Below, piece after piece: positions 34,418-45,440 of a DNA stretch of 64,000 nucleotides. The stretch comes from Monosporascus cannonballus. Taxonomy: Eukaryota > Ascomycota > Sordariomycetes > Xylariales. The translations under genes were made by a program, and so were the position numbers. Every line of letters begins with the position of its first letter. Position 1 is the stretch's first letter. The stretch is from NCBI GenBank assembly GCA_004154925.1, contig QJNS01000148.1, positions 124,001 through 188,000 on the forward strand. The letters are read 5' to 3'. The notes below the pieces were generated by a model. It saw only the letters and a program-made list of their open reading frames with translations, had not been told where the DNA came from and made no database searches.

Positions 34418-37400
34418 TCACATCTCCCGACCACCGCCGCTGCCGGCGCCGAGATCGCTGTTGCTCCTGCTCCTGCGCCTCCCCTCGCCTGATGGCACTT
34501 CGAGGCCCGCATCCCTGGCCCGGGTCTTTCGCCTCATCTCCCTGAGCGCGGGGTCCATCAGCGCCTCCGCGTCGCTGTCGTCCATCGCCCTTGCACTCTT
34601 GGGGGGACCTTCCCGCAAAGACTCCGCCTCGGGCCGACTGTTGTCGTTATTGTGGTTGGCGGCGGACGACACCGACCCCCGGCGGCTGCGGGACGACGTC
34701 ACGCCCCACCTGTCCATTAGCGCGTCAAACTCTTCCTCCTGCTTCTTGATGCGTCGGCGGATCGCCATCTGTACCTCGAACTCGTGCTCCTGTAGCGTGC
34801 GCGGCGTCGCCGGCAGCGCTGAGATCGCCTGTGATGGCGGCGGCGCCAGGAGGCCGCCGTCGCCCTTCACGGCTTCCTTTTCCTTGGCACCTTCCTCGGA
34901 CGTCCTCGTCAGCTTGTCGAGTTGTTGGTGCAGACGCCCGAGCTTCGAGGAGCTCCGGCCGCGGCCGATCCGCTTCTCCTTGTCATCACCGCCGGCCCCG
35001 GGTGATGGGGATTGCTGCTGTTTGGGGCTGCGGTTGCGCGTGGATGGCGCCTGCCGAGCAGCTGACTGCTTCATCGACGGCGCCCTCTGGTTCACCAGCG
35101 AGAACCGCCGTGCTTCCGCCTCCATGTCGATGGAGAACTCGGACATCCTAAGGTCGCTAGAACTTGAGACCCGGCCTCCTGGACGCATTGCCTCGAGCGT
35201 CTTGGACATATTCTCCAGAAGCGGGCCCATAACCCGGAGCCAGGCGTCGCCGTTCCTCTGTAGCCGCTGCAGCCGCCGCTCGATGTCCTGCAAACCGTCG
35301 TTCTCGTCGGGCTTTTCCGGAGACTGGTCCTCGTCGTCGTATATCTCTGTGGGAGTTGAAGCTACTGTCCTCGCGACTATGTTGGCAATCTCTCTGTCCT
35401 TCTCCTCCTTTTGTCGCCGGAGACGCTCCTTGATGATTTCGCGTCGCCTTTGGCTCTCCTGCGCTGGGTCCCTCTCCGACTCTTCTTCCTCGGCTTGCTC
35501 GACATCCTTGGCTTGCTCGGCCTGCGGCGCGGTTCGCGGGGCGGCAAGTAACGAAGGCGTCCGCTCCCATGACCTACGTGGATAGACAGACGAGAATGGC
35601 CGTACAGGAAGACTCCACCGCCTAGATGACGGGGGATCGGACGAGGTTGGCGGCATAGGAACTAGCGTATGTATCGTTTTCGGAGCTGTTATAGTGCGCT
35701 CCAGCGCGCCCGTCTTGGGGTTCCGGGTTATCGTGATCGGCGCAGGTTTCGACCTCGAGTGGGATTTTGAATGAGTTCTGCCCGTAAGCTGCGGCCTCAG
35801 GCTGAGGCTAGCTCTTGGGGTTTGCTGGGGAGGTGCTGACGATTCTAAGAGCAATAAAGTGGATAGATGTTGGGATAATGGTTTGGGTTTGGATTCCTTT
35901 TTGGGCTCTGAGAATGGGTTAATGTTGACAACTTCCATGACAGGAGATATTATTAGCTCGTTCTTGGAAGGCGTGACGAGGGCTTCTTCTGATATTGTCG
36001 CCGAGACCATAATGGATGATATGGCCCAGCTACTGCTCTTAGTTAGTGACTGGGATACAGCGGTAACCGCCGCGATATCATCGCCTTGTTTGGCAGGCCA
36101 TGCAGTCGATCCCTCATTTGGAGCTTGGAGCCCTTGTTCGCTTTGCGCATTCTCCAAGGTAGAGCCGGTAGATGAATCTGGTAAGAGTCTCAGGGCCCTT
36201 TGCGCGAGCGGCGAGTGATGCTGCAAGGACAATTGCTTAGAATGGCGGCGCGCAAGCTCTTGAGGAAACCATCCTAGAACAGGGGAATCCATGGATGCAT
36301 CTTGTGAAATGCGTCGTGGCGGCCCAGACAGACAAGTACTAATTCGAACAGCATTGACATCCCGTTGTTTGTATTCGTGGACTTTTGCCTTGCGTGCGGT
36401 GCGCTGCGCCGTAATACTCGGTGACTGAAGGCCATCATCGTCCTGGCTTTCCATAGACGTAGCCGAAGTGGGGGTATTTGGGCTCGCTAGTGACTCTCGT
36501 CTCGTACTACTAGCCGAACTCATTTCTAGGCTCGGTATAGTTTCTTCAACTACGCTCTCCGCCTTACTCAGTGTTGGACTCCCTGCGGACTGCGCCTTCT
36601 CCGCTCCCATGATAGGTAGTAGACAGATAGGTGCTGAAGACTCGCGGTTGGACGGCGACACCGGGCTCCAAAGTGTATCTTTAGCCATGATAGAAGTGGT
36701 GGTAGTAACATCACTTCTGTTTGATAGTTGGGTAGAATTGCTCGTAGTGGCAGACAGGCAATACTTGTCTGTGGTTTCCGTAGCACTGCTGGATGTCGAT
36801 TGCCCCCGGGCTCTTATTTCCTGAGTAATATAAGGTCCAGATGACTCGGGGTCTTGAGCCTTGGCCGTAGCTATCGAGTCATCTGAGCGTCCTCCCACCG
36901 TTGGATCATCTTTTGTCGGCTTATGGGCCTGTCGCGCCCCCACCTGCGGCTCAAATCCCTCCTTCAGTGCACGAACATCTAGCCAACTGCTAGTGCTGAG
37001 AGGACTTCCAGGCACATCGGGCGTTCGCGGCTGATTGCCTGCTTCAGCATGTTGAATAGTCGGTTGTTTACGGAGCATCACTACTTCATTTAGTGACGTA
37101 GAGGAGGCAAATGTATTGGCACACGCCCGTTTACTAGCTGTGCGAGACTGTGAAAACGGAGACGTCGGCGCTTGAGAGGGAAGAGGGGGCATAACAGGAG
37201 AAGCAGCGCCGGAGGGTGTTGGGAAGCCTACGTTCTCGGCTCGTGTTGATGGTCGAGAAGTCATGGGAGGGGAAGGGAAAGTCATTTCGGCCAACATATT
37301 GGGAAACCCGGGCGATTCGGGTATGACCTTTGCCCCAGGTACTGTTAGGGCGGGTTTAACGACGAGGTCAGCAGGCTGCTTTGGGAAATTGTCAGGGGGA

Positions 37401-38476
37401 CCTAAAGAACCAGAATCCGGAGAACTCTTTGACATCCGGGACAACTGTCTCCTATGATGCAAGGACATAGGTGGCGTGGGTGAAGGGTTTGGCTCATGCC
37501 TTCGGTTTGTCGTGGCTATCGCTGGAAACTCGAAACGGGCCATGGGCTGTTCTGAAGAGAAATCGGTGTTGCTAGATTGCGCTGACTGTGATCTTTTGCT
37601 GTGTATAGGAGAGGACTGGGGGTGAGATTGTTCGTCCGCGGTATCTGGTGCCATACTACTCCGCGTCACATATTGACCGTCTTGATACGTTTCGCGACAC
37701 TCCTCGACAGGTTTCAGAGCAGGCCTGGTCGTTGAAGGCCTCACTGCGGACAGGCTGAACACATTCATTTCATATTTGGCTCCTCCGCTCAGCGACGACA
37801 TGAATGATGAGATTGATGAGATCGAGGAAGATTTTCTCAGATGGGCTACTGAGTTTTGACTCTGCCCGTCACTCGAGAGTGCTCCTCTGGATGAAGTCCT
37901 TCCCAGCCAATCGTTTGAGTTCACTACCCCCGCCGCTGAAGCGCCAGGAGGGAGAACTGGATATTGTGATCTAAACCAACTATCGTGACCGCCATCTAAA
38001 TCTGGAGTTGATATAGCGATATGTCGGTGTCCAGCGGTCGTAGTCCCGGGGATAGCATTCTTTGGGAGCTGTGTCTGCAATGACTGAGCCCGCGACCTCG
38101 TCCTCCTTCCCCGCCATAGCGACTGGGGAATGAGCTTTCTATTGGCTCGAGAGTCAGTTAACCCGAAGCATTCATCATCCTGCGGTAAGGCGGGGCCGTA
38201 AGGCGGGGCCGTTGTGCGGAGGAACTCGGCTAGGGCGCGTAAGTTGTCTCTGTCGAGCCGTTCACCAGCAGCATCCCGTGGTTCATCCTTGGTTGTTCTC
38301 GGTGGCGCGTTTACGGCATCCAACATATTGGACGTCGACTTGGATCGCGGTAACCGCGCGCGTCTGGCGCCAAATATTCCCTTATCGTCATCGGGTCTCG
38401 CGGGATAGGACTGCACGTAGCCCGCGTCGCCATTGAATTGGGGCTGGCAGTGTGGTGTAAATTGTTCTATTGCCAT
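34418..38476 (-). CDS. Very large disordered protein with C-terminal coiled coils, unknown
   Basis: One uninterrupted 1352-codon frame, unusually long for a single-exon gene here. The N-terminal 130 residues include a helical piece (RDNLRALAEFLRTTAPPYG) that looks conserved. Residues about 130-900 are Ser/Pro/Thr-rich and probably disordered, with a serine tract (SSSISSISSFMSSLSGG, about residue 215). From about 1000 on there are three charged helical stretches: REIIKERLRRQKEEKDREIA, IERRLQRLQRNGDAWLRVM, and EVQMAIRRRIKKQEEEFDAL. These probably form coiled coils that mediate assembly. The end is Arg/Ser/Gly-rich. No enzyme or membrane domain is seen. It may be a cytoskeletal, polarity or signalling scaffold, but that is a guess. 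The start is the first ATG of the frame. Confidence 0.75.
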   Translation of the reverse strand: MAIEQFTPHCQPQFNGDAGYVQSYPARPDDDKGIFGARRARLPRSKSTSNMLDAVNAPPRTTKDEPRDAAGERLDRDNLRALAEFLRTTAPPYGPALPQDDECFGLTDSRANRKLIPQSLWRGRRTRSRAQSLQTQLPKNAIPGTTTAGHRHIAISTPDLDGGHDSWFRSQYPVLPPGASAAGVVNSNDWLGRTSSRGALSSDGQSQNSVAHLRKSSSISSISSFMSSLSGGAKYEMNVFSLSAVRPSTTRPALKPVEECRETYQDGQYVTRSSMAPDTADEQSHPQSSPIHSKRSQSAQSSNTDFSSEQPMARFEFPAIATTNRRHEPNPSPTPPMSLHHRRQLSRMSKSSPDSGSLGPPDNFPKQPADLVVKPALTVPGAKVIPESPGFPNMLAEMTFPSPPMTSRPSTRAENVGFPTPSGAASPVMPPLPSQAPTSPFSQSRTASKRACANTFASSTSLNEVVMLRKQPTIQHAEAGNQPRTPDVPGSPLSTSSWLDVRALKEGFEPQVGARQAHKPTKDDPTVGGRSDDSIATAKAQDPESSGPYITQEIRARGQSTSSSATETTDKYCLSATTSNSTQLSNRSDVTTTTSIMAKDTLWSPVSPSNRESSAPICLLPIMGAEKAQSAGSPTLSKAESVVEETIPSLEMSSASSTRRESLASPNTPTSATSMESQDDDGLQSPSITAQRTARKAKVHEYKQRDVNAVRISTCLSGPPRRISQDASMDSPVLGWFPQELARRHSKQLSLQHHSPLAQRALRLLPDSSTGSTLENAQSEQGLQAPNEGSTAWPAKQGDDIAAVTAVSQSLTKSSSWAISSIMVSATISEEALVTPSKNELIISPVMEVVNINPFSEPKKESKPKPLSQHLSTLLLLESSAPPQQTPRASLSLRPQLTGRTHSKSHSRSKPAPITITRNPKTGALERTITAPKTIHTLVPMPPTSSDPPSSRRWSLPVRPFSSVYPRRSWERTPSLLAAPRTAPQAEQAKDVEQAEEEESERDPAQESQRRREIIKERLRRQKEEKDREIANIVARTVASTPTEIYDDEDQSPEKPDENDGLQDIERRLQRLQRNGDAWLRVMGPLLENMSKTLEAMRPGGRVSSSSDLRMSEFSIDMEAEARRFSLVNQRAPSMKQSAARQAPSTRNRSPKQQQSPSPGAGGDDKEKRIGRGRSSSKLGRLHQQLDKLTRTSEEGAKEKEAVKGDGGLLAPPPSQAISALPATPRTLQEHEFEVQMAIRRRIKKQEEEFDALMDRWGVTSSRSRRGSVSSAANHNNDNSRPEAESLREGPPKSARAMDDSDAEALMDPALREMRRKTRARDAGLEVPSGEGRRRSRSNSDLGAGSGGGREM

Positions 38477-41397
38477 CTTGACTGACTTATTGGGATGGGA
38501 AATAACCTCATGGTAGACAGACTGCCCGGAAGAAGGGTGGGCGATCCATAAATATAAAGTTATTAGGGTCAGGGACCTATTGTCGACAAGAGGTAATCGA
38601 GAAAGGCAAGAAACAGAACCACAATGCCGTTTGAATCCGTTATTCGTCCTCCGTACCCCTCGGAGCTCCGCACTTCTCGTCCCGACGTGGTCGCGTTAGA
38701 AATAGGAGGCTGAGGGGAGAGATTGACAGGCGAAAGATACCGGGACGAGCTCTTCAGCACGCCTCCAACACGACCACAGCACAAGGAATGGCACGAATAC
38801 CAGAAATACTACAAGAGAAGAACAAAGGCATTATGGACAGAGTCGGAGGAGATGGAAGACCCCGGAAAAGGTAGAAACAACGACAAGGCTAGCGCAGGAA
38901 ACCGCACAAAAATAAACCAATCATCATCATGATCCCTGCCATCTCAGCAGAAATTGCAAGCCATGACAAGCTGGGCGGGTCATGAAGCCCCACTAAAAGC
39001 TCTCACGGCTCTGTCCCCAGATGGAAAGGTCGCAGCAGATGATCCGCATGAAACGCTTGGCCATCACTGCGTTTGCGCGTTTCGGGTGTTTCCAGAAATG
39101 TGGACTCTGTGAGACTGTAAGGTAATTCAATCTGAAGGTAGGATTCTCGTGCAAGGCTTATAGCCAATTGAGTGAAGCGGGATTTGCTGCAGGAAGGCAG
39201 TATGTCTGCCAGAAATAGAGGTAGTGGTGCATGATCCCATAACGCAATTTCGCAGACCTTGAACCAGGGAGGTGGATTGTCTCCATTCCCCCCCTTGCTC
39301 CTATGTTGTTGCGTGCCGTTATTGTAGGTAAAGGGTGAACCCACCTCTTTAATCAGGAGGAACTTGGGGACGCCTAAGTTAAAGTGGCGCGCCACTAGAA
39401 AAACAAGTCCCCTGAACTAAACCCATCGCGAGACTCTGATCAGTGGGCAGAACTTCATGGCTGATACCTCTGTCAAGGATCACTGAAGGGGAGCAGTGGT
39501 AGGTGCCCTAACTATTGGTGACATATTTGATAGTCGATGGACCAGAAGCCTTCTTTGGCTTTTCGGGCTTGCCATGGCTTGAGCGCTGGCCCGGGGCGGG
39601 GGATGTTGCCTTATCTATCCATAGCCGCTCCCGCAAATGCTCCTGTATCCACCTGGAAATTACACGGCAGTCATTTCGCGATTGGCGAGTCGGAAAGCGA
39701 GACCTGTGGCATGAGACGATGCCCTCGGGCTTATTATGTAACTCCTTAGCTGGTAGGACGACGACCTCTGGGTAATGTAACTTCGGACAGAGAAACCCAA
39801 TATGTGGAAATTGTGTAAGAGGGTAAGGTTAGAATTGTACATGCACCGTGAGGGCAATTCCAGACCTAGGCCACTCTCTCAGTTTTAGATTAACAGCTGC
39901 AACGACCCGCCATCACAATCAACCACCTGGCTACGCCTCTTTTCTCGCTGTCGACTACGGTCCGAATAGGTACTATATATGCTTTGGCTTAGCGAAACCG
40001 TGGTCCTAACAGCACTGGCAATGGGTAAGCCTTGTATTAGACTTTCAGGCGCTGGAGGTGGAGCTGGCCACAGGTGCCCAGGAAAATAAGACATGGGTAA
40101 ATGGTACAGTTGCCACATTTGAGTAGTAAACTGCAAGCCTCGTCCTGCTATACGGCATTCACGACAACCGCGTCTTCTCTCTGCTTTTATTTGTCCATGA
40201 TTTGTGATTTACATTGTAAGATGGTCAGAAAATCAACGTCCTACAATCTCTCGGTGAGTCCATAAGCCCCGGCAAGGGGTATCTCCCGCGCTTGTCTCAT
40301 AGACGTAGATCTATTACGAGGAGACTCGATGGCGACCGTATTGTAGGAGCTATATGCACCCTCTAATACATTGTGTCTGGAACCCCCGCCGTCCAAGGGA
40401 AACGCATTTGCTTCCTCAGGTAGTTAAACCTTGCGAGATTCAAAGATTGCTGGGAGAACGAATGATTTTAGGGGCAGCTTCTCTGGGAGGAGTGAAGCCT
40501 TCTAGACAGATAGGACCCCTAACAATCGCGATTCGACTAACCTAAGTCTCGGGGGGGGGGGGGGGGGGAGGACACCAANNNNNNNNNNGGGGTGTCGATC
40601 ACAAGATGGCAAGATACGGGTCTCTGGCTCCGCATGCACCTTGCTACTCCGGCAACTGTAAGGGAGAGGAGCACGCCCGGTATTCTGCCTGGCTTTCTGG
40701 GACTGCCGTATATTGAGTCGAATTCCCCAATTGTGGGGTTCCACCCGGTGCATCTCTTCCAACTGTCATGAACGATTAGCCCCTGGGGTGCCCTCCCACA
40801 GCGCCGGGTTTTGTGGTCGAATAGTTCCCATCTTATGATAGCCGGGTGCTCTGTTCCGCAGCACTACGTGATATTCGTGCGTGTCCGGAAGGGATAGCGT
40901 TTCAACTAAAGAACGACATGCTGCATCACTGGTCTGCTAATAGCTAATATGCCTGCCTTGGTGCAGCAAGCCGCTATATGTTGCAATAGCTCTGTGAGGG
41001 ACCCGCCTGGACTCATGCTTTATTCACCAGTTGAACCTGGGTAGCAGACTGAGTACAGAGATCTGACAAGGGGGGCGGGGCTAGGGGGGTTGAACTCAGT
41101 TTACGCGGGAACTGGATGGAGGGCGAGGGGGGTCAAGGTAGTTAGACTAGGGAAGCCCCGGCGTACAGATAGATATACCTGGAACATGATCCAGGGGTAC
41201 ATGTCTATGAAATCGCACAGAACTTTGCGACCTGTTGCACTGAGTTTTTTGAACGACTCCTAATCTGGTTGCTCCGCGCTATCAATATTATTGACATTGA
41301 GCACACGCTTCCACTCTGGTTCTACTCAAGTAGCTATGTAGACAGCCCACCCCGAATATACGAACACGCGCGCTCCCGGCCGCTATCTAGCCGCTTG
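38477..41397. other. Long intergenic stretch including an assembly gap
   Basis: About 2.9 kb. The first few hundred bases are the promoter side of the large minus-strand gene. A minus-strand frame of 130 codons at 39003-39395 has no recognisable pattern and is not called. A G-run and N gap lie at 40551-40588. No other structure was noticed. Confidence 0.5.
40551..40588. other. Assembly gap: 18-G run and 10 N
   Basis: G run at 40551-40568, a 10-base bridge, then N at 40579-40588 and more G. Sequence on either side may not be truly adjacent. Confidence 0.9.
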
Positions 41398-43635
41398 TCA
41401 ACCCAGCACGATATCCTCCAACCGCTCCCCGCCCAGATGAGAGCGCAGCGCCGAGCTAAGGAGCGCGCGACTCCTCCCGATAGCGGGGACGACGCCGTCG
41501 ATCTGCGCGAGGTTGCCGCGCATGGTCTCCATGTGATTCGCGACCTGGGCCGCGAGGCTCCTGACCTCGGCGTCGCCCCCCAGGTCCGCGAACACACTAC
41601 GCCCGTCTCGCACCTCCCCGCCACTCTCCTCCGACGCCCCCTCCGTCCCGTTATATCCCCCGCGCTCGGGCAGCGGCGGCGGCACGAGGACGTGCAGTCT
41701 GCGCATGCGCTCGCGGCGTTCGCGGGCCTGAGCGCGCGCGTTGGCGCCCAGCGTCGCGAGGACGCGGTACTCCCTCTCCAGCTCGCGCTCGGCGCGCTCC
41801 TTCTCGCGCCGCAGCAGCTCGACGCCGTGCAGCAGCGGGTCAAGCGCCGCCTCGAGGCCCTGGATCGCGGAGACGGTGCGCTCGTATTCGAGCTCGTCCT
41901 CGCGGCTATTCCTCGACGTGCCGCCGCCGCCGTTACCCGAGGGGGCGTGGGCGGGAGGTGGGGGCGGGAATGGCAGGCCCCGTGCCAGCTTTGAGCGCAG
42001 CCGGTTCGTGACGGCCCCCAGCGCCGCGGCGGCGTGCGCGTGCTTCGCGGGGTTGTTGAGCCGCAGCAGCACGGGCCGCGAGGCCGCCGCAAGGAGCTCT
42101 GTCACGCTCGAGATGGAGGCCGCGTCTAGGGGTGCCCATTTGGACTCTATGACGTCCCGAGGCACGCGTCGTGTTGCGGTCGCCAGATGTCTGTATGCGG
42201 GCTGTTCGGGCTCCGGCGATGGTGAGGGAGAGGACTGGGTCAATTGATGGGATGGTCGTTTGTGCTTCCTGGGTTTTTGGGCTGTGGCGTCGGATGGGCG
42301 TTCCTTGGGAGGTGGATCTTCTTGGATGGATGCGTCGTGGTTTTTCGAAGGTCGCCCACGAGGGTTATGTTTCTGGTTAGATTTGTCTTCGGTTATATCT
42401 TTTGACCGCGGCGGTCGGTCTTTGCTCTTTAGCTCGACTTGAGGACTGGGTGGGTTTTCTTCCTCATCTGCGTTCTGTGAATATTGCAGTGATGAGCGGC
42501 CCTGTTTCTTCTTGGGATGCAGAGCGGCACCCTGCTCCCTAGAAGGTGAACGCTGCATGTTACGTGGCCGTCGTCCTCGCTTCTTCTGTGCCTGTGGCTC
42601 GGTTTCTTCTTCTGAATCTGCGTCCGCCTCAGCCTCTGGCATTGTTTGTGAATCAGACGCTGGCTGTCCCGCCATCTTATTGGGTGGCTTTGGGGCTGGC
42701 TCTGTTTCTGTCTCTCTAGCAGGTCCTCCGTTTACCGGAGGCCGGCCTCTCCTCTTCCCCTTGTCAGCTTGCTTGCTGGTTGCTGTAGCTTCCCTTGTCT
42801 GCTCTTCCACGATTTGAGAATCTCGGTGTGGCTGGCTAGGGGAATGCCGACTACGACGACTACGTCGCAATAATCCCGGATCTCCTTCAAGCTCTTCTTG
42901 CGGTCCCGCGACTTCAACCGCCCCCTTGCGCTTCGTCCTGGACTTGGAGCCCCGCGGGCTCTTGTGCCCCTCACCCTCGGTTCGGCGATCTCGACTACTA
43001 CGTCGGAGAAGCCTAGCATTTCCGTCGTTCTCGTTCTCGTCATCCGCCTCCTCGGCTGCCGTTTCTTCAGCCCCCTTGGCACTTTGGGGCTCTTCTCGCG
43101 CCGCCCGCCCTCTTCTCTTTGGCTGTGCGCTCTCCGACACTGCGGCTTGTTTTGCGCCCTCGTCACCTTCTCCGGCAATGCCATTTGTTCGCGATTGTGA
43201 TTGCGACTGCGATATTGACGGCCGACTCCGCTTCTTTCTGGGCGACTGAGATTGTTCCGGCTCTAATTCAGGCTCGGGTCGTCGTCGGGACGAGTTGTCT
43301 GTCTTTGCGGGCCGTCCACGCTTTCTCGGGCGCGCCTCCTCCGACGTATCTGGTTCTTCCATGTTGCCGGCAGTCGTCGCTAGCTTGCCTTCTCTCGTGA
43401 GAGTGAGTTGGGACTTTGACGCGTCGTCGTCATTGCGCGACGCGTTGGTGGAACGGCCGCGCTTGCGCTTCTGGTTCGCGGTTTCCGGAGCCTGGAAAGC
43501 ACCATTAGCAAGGGTGAAGAACAAAAGAAGAGATGTAAACAAACCATATGCCACAAATCCATGGGTAGAAAGAACACCCCCAAGTTTCAGTCGTTTCGTG
43601 AAGTCGCGACCCAATGACCCAATGTCGCGGTGCAT
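41398..43635 (-). CDS. fta7: CENP-Q/Fta7-like inner kinetochore protein with AT-hooks
   Basis: Nuclear protein of the constitutive centromere-associated network (Okp1 in budding yeast, Fta7 in fission yeast, CENP-Q in animals), which helps link CENP-A chromatin to the outer kinetochore. The C-terminal part (about residues 478-745) has the family layout: a conserved YRHLATATRRVPRDVIESKW block, a helical segment on subunit-binding coils, a long coiled coil (ELLRREKERAERELEREY), and HVLVPPPLPE. The N-terminal half is disordered, basic and carries several AT-hook-like motifs (RKRGRPAK near residue 103, KRRGRPPV near 285, RGRPSK near 420), suited to AT-rich centromeric DNA. Codons 1-48 of the open frame are probably not coding: the sequence before APETANQKRKRGR ends in a good acceptor (GCTAATGGTGCTTTCCAG), so a short upstream exon or a start inside the frame (for example the Met near residue 92) is likely. 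Confidence 0.7.
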   Translation of the reverse strand: MHRDIGSLGRDFTKRLKLGGVLSTHGFVAYGLFTSLLLFFTLANGAFQAPETANQKRKRGRSTNASRNDDDASKSQLTLTREGKLATTAGNMEEPDTSEEARPRKRGRPAKTDNSSRRRPEPELEPEQSQSPRKKRSRPSISQSQSQSRTNGIAGEGDEGAKQAAVSESAQPKRRGRAAREEPQSAKGAEETAAEEADDENENDGNARLLRRSSRDRRTEGEGHKSPRGSKSRTKRKGAVEVAGPQEELEGDPGLLRRSRRSRHSPSQPHRDSQIVEEQTREATATSKQADKGKRRGRPPVNGGPARETETEPAPKPPNKMAGQPASDSQTMPEAEADADSEEETEPQAQKKRGRRPRNMQRSPSREQGAALHPKKKQGRSSLQYSQNADEEENPPSPQVELKSKDRPPRSKDITEDKSNQKHNPRGRPSKNHDASIQEDPPPKERPSDATAQKPRKHKRPSHQLTQSSPSPSPEPEQPAYRHLATATRRVPRDVIESKWAPLDAASISSVTELLAAASRPVLLRLNNPAKHAHAAAALGAVTNRLRSKLARGLPFPPPPPAHAPSGNGGGGTSRNSREDELEYERTVSAIQGLEAALDPLLHGVELLRREKERAERELEREYRVLATLGANARAQARERRERMRRLHVLVPPPLPERGGYNGTEGASEESGGEVRDGRSVFADLGGDAEVRSLAAQVANHMETMRGNLAQIDGVVPAIGRSRALLSSALRSHLGGERLEDIVLG

Positions 43636-44279
43636 ATGTGGCTGATGCTATCAATTGGAGAATTCGCAGTTGTTGAGACAAGCCACAACAAGGAATGCAT
43701 GTGGCTGGAGCTGGGGTGCGTAGGGGTATGGGTATACCTAATCAACAACCCCGAGCGGGCCGGGCGCCGAATGGGACCCTGACCAGGTGGGGCTATAGCT
43801 GAACCACTCCACGCCAACAGAGAAGCAAGAAGCTCTGGTTTCGTAATTTTGTTGATAAGATGAGGTGGTTGACTCTTGGCAATAGGACTGGCAATACAGT
43901 TGGTAGATAATGTTAGCTGTAGGCAGGGTCCTGATGATAAATCTTCAAAAGATGGGGAAAGACAGCTTCGCTGTAGCTTACACCTTCCAGTGGACTTCGT
44001 CAATTGACCCCAGATCGACCCTTCGTACGGTAATTCTCAACGTGGCTTCTTGTCTCAGACCCTTGCTACTATTCTAGTATACTAGGTAGCTTAAAAAGAC
44101 TTGCCTCATTCGCCTGGGTGAGAATCCCCTTCTACGTAACTACCGCATCCTCTGCATCCTACACCAGGTTTGCAGTGCATAGCTCCTCAGCTCTGAACCA
44201 TTTGCTTCTTGCCTCTGTCTCTGTCTGACCTATCAAAACAAGCCCGTCCGCATTCCTCGGAATCCGTATCGCTGCGAAA
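43636..44279. other. Intergenic region between divergent genes
   Basis: About 640 bp between the CENP-Q-like gene (-) and the ER protein gene (+). It should contain both promoters and perhaps the missing first exon of the CENP-Q-like gene. No binding site was identified with confidence. Confidence 0.4.
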
Positions 44280-45245
44280 ATGCGATTTTCCTCAGCCGCC
44301 GCCGTGCTCGGCTTGCCGCTATTGGCGGCTGCCGAGGTGCCCGAGTATCAGGCTCAGTTCCAGAACTTCCTGGGTCCGTATTATGACAAGATCAAGTCCT
44401 ACGTCCCGAACCCCAACAAGCATGATCCTGTCCGAGCCGCGGAGGCTAAGGCTGGCTCGTTGAACATGGACATCTTGACGGTGGACAACTGGAACAGCAC
44501 TCTTTACGGCCCTGTGACGCCGGAGACCACGACACCAGTGGGATGGTGGCTCTTAATCACCGGAAACCGCACATGCTACGGTATGCATAAGATTGGCTTG
44601 CCATTCTCCTTCTCCCTGCAAGTTTACCGCGGAAGAATTCTCCTAACCATCATAAACTAGGTCACTGCACTAGGGTCGAAGAGGCGTTCAACCAAACGGC
44701 CGCCAAATTTGCACTCGAGCCGAACGCCCCTCATACTGCCATGCTCAACTGCGACAACCAGCCAGTCCTGTGCAATGCCTGGTCCGCTCCAGCTGGAGCC
44801 CTCTGGATTTTCGAGATCCTGCCCGCCCCGGCTCCCGTCAATATCTGGACCAAGCGTATCAACATGACGACCGCGACATCCGATGATTTCATGAAGGTGC
44901 ACAAGGAGGGTCACAGAGAAGTCGCTAAAATCCACGACGGATTTTTCCACCCCTACACCGGTCCTTTGGCTCAGTATGGCGTTGCCATCCCCGTCGGATA
45001 TGTCCTCTGGCTCTTGAACGCCGTCCCAAGCTGGGCCTTCATGATCGGCGTTTCCATGCTTAGCCGGAGAATGATGTAAGACAATCCCCCGACATGTTAT
45101 CTGGCAATAGTTAATGCCGAGCGGTCCCCCCACCGCCCGCCCTTTGACACTGGGATCTAACGGAGTAAACAGGTCAAACCGCGTGCAAAACCAGATGGCC
45201 GGTGGCCCTCGCCCGCCCGCCGCAGGTCAGGCCGTGCCACGATAA
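44280..45245 (+). CDS. Predicted ER membrane thioredoxin-like protein
   Basis: Three exons, 44280-44580, 44661-45075 and 45173-45245, join in phase to 262 residues. The signal peptide (MRFSSAAAVLGLPLLAAAEV) is followed by a lumenal domain with two or more N-glycosylation sites (NST, NRT, NQT) and a CYGHC motif that straddles the first intron, in a thioredoxin-like pattern (GWWLLITGNRTCYGHCTRVEE). One membrane helix lies near the C-terminus (about residues 208-235, VGYVLWLLNAVPSWAFMIGV). Without exon 3 the frame ends at a TAA three bases past the second donor. With it, a short basic, Gly/Pro-rich cytosolic tail (SNRVQNQMAGGPRPPAAGQ) is added, and CTAACGG plus ACAG support that acceptor. It is probably a conserved fungal ER protein, but its biochemical role is unknown. 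The paired Cys suggest redox activity, which is inference. Confidence 0.65.
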
Positions 45246-45440
45246 ATAATTGTGCGGGGTAGGTGTGACGTATAGGTGATAGACAGGATCCCGGGGATCC
45301 GGGCTGGGAATTGGTTATCACTCGTTGCGGCAAGGGCGATGGCATCGAGTTTGGGAAGCACTTCTACATGTTTTAGGCTTCGTTGGGCCAGAATGACGTA
45401 GGCCCGGTATTCGTAATCGAATGACAATAGTCGTGAACGC

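Noticed and set aside
34461..35585. 374-codon plus-strand frame opposite the 1352-residue protein
   Set aside because: Low-complexity Ser/Arg shadow of the minus-strand gene.
39003..39395. 130-codon minus-strand frame
   Set aside because: Natural-looking in places but without family pattern or neighbours that support it.
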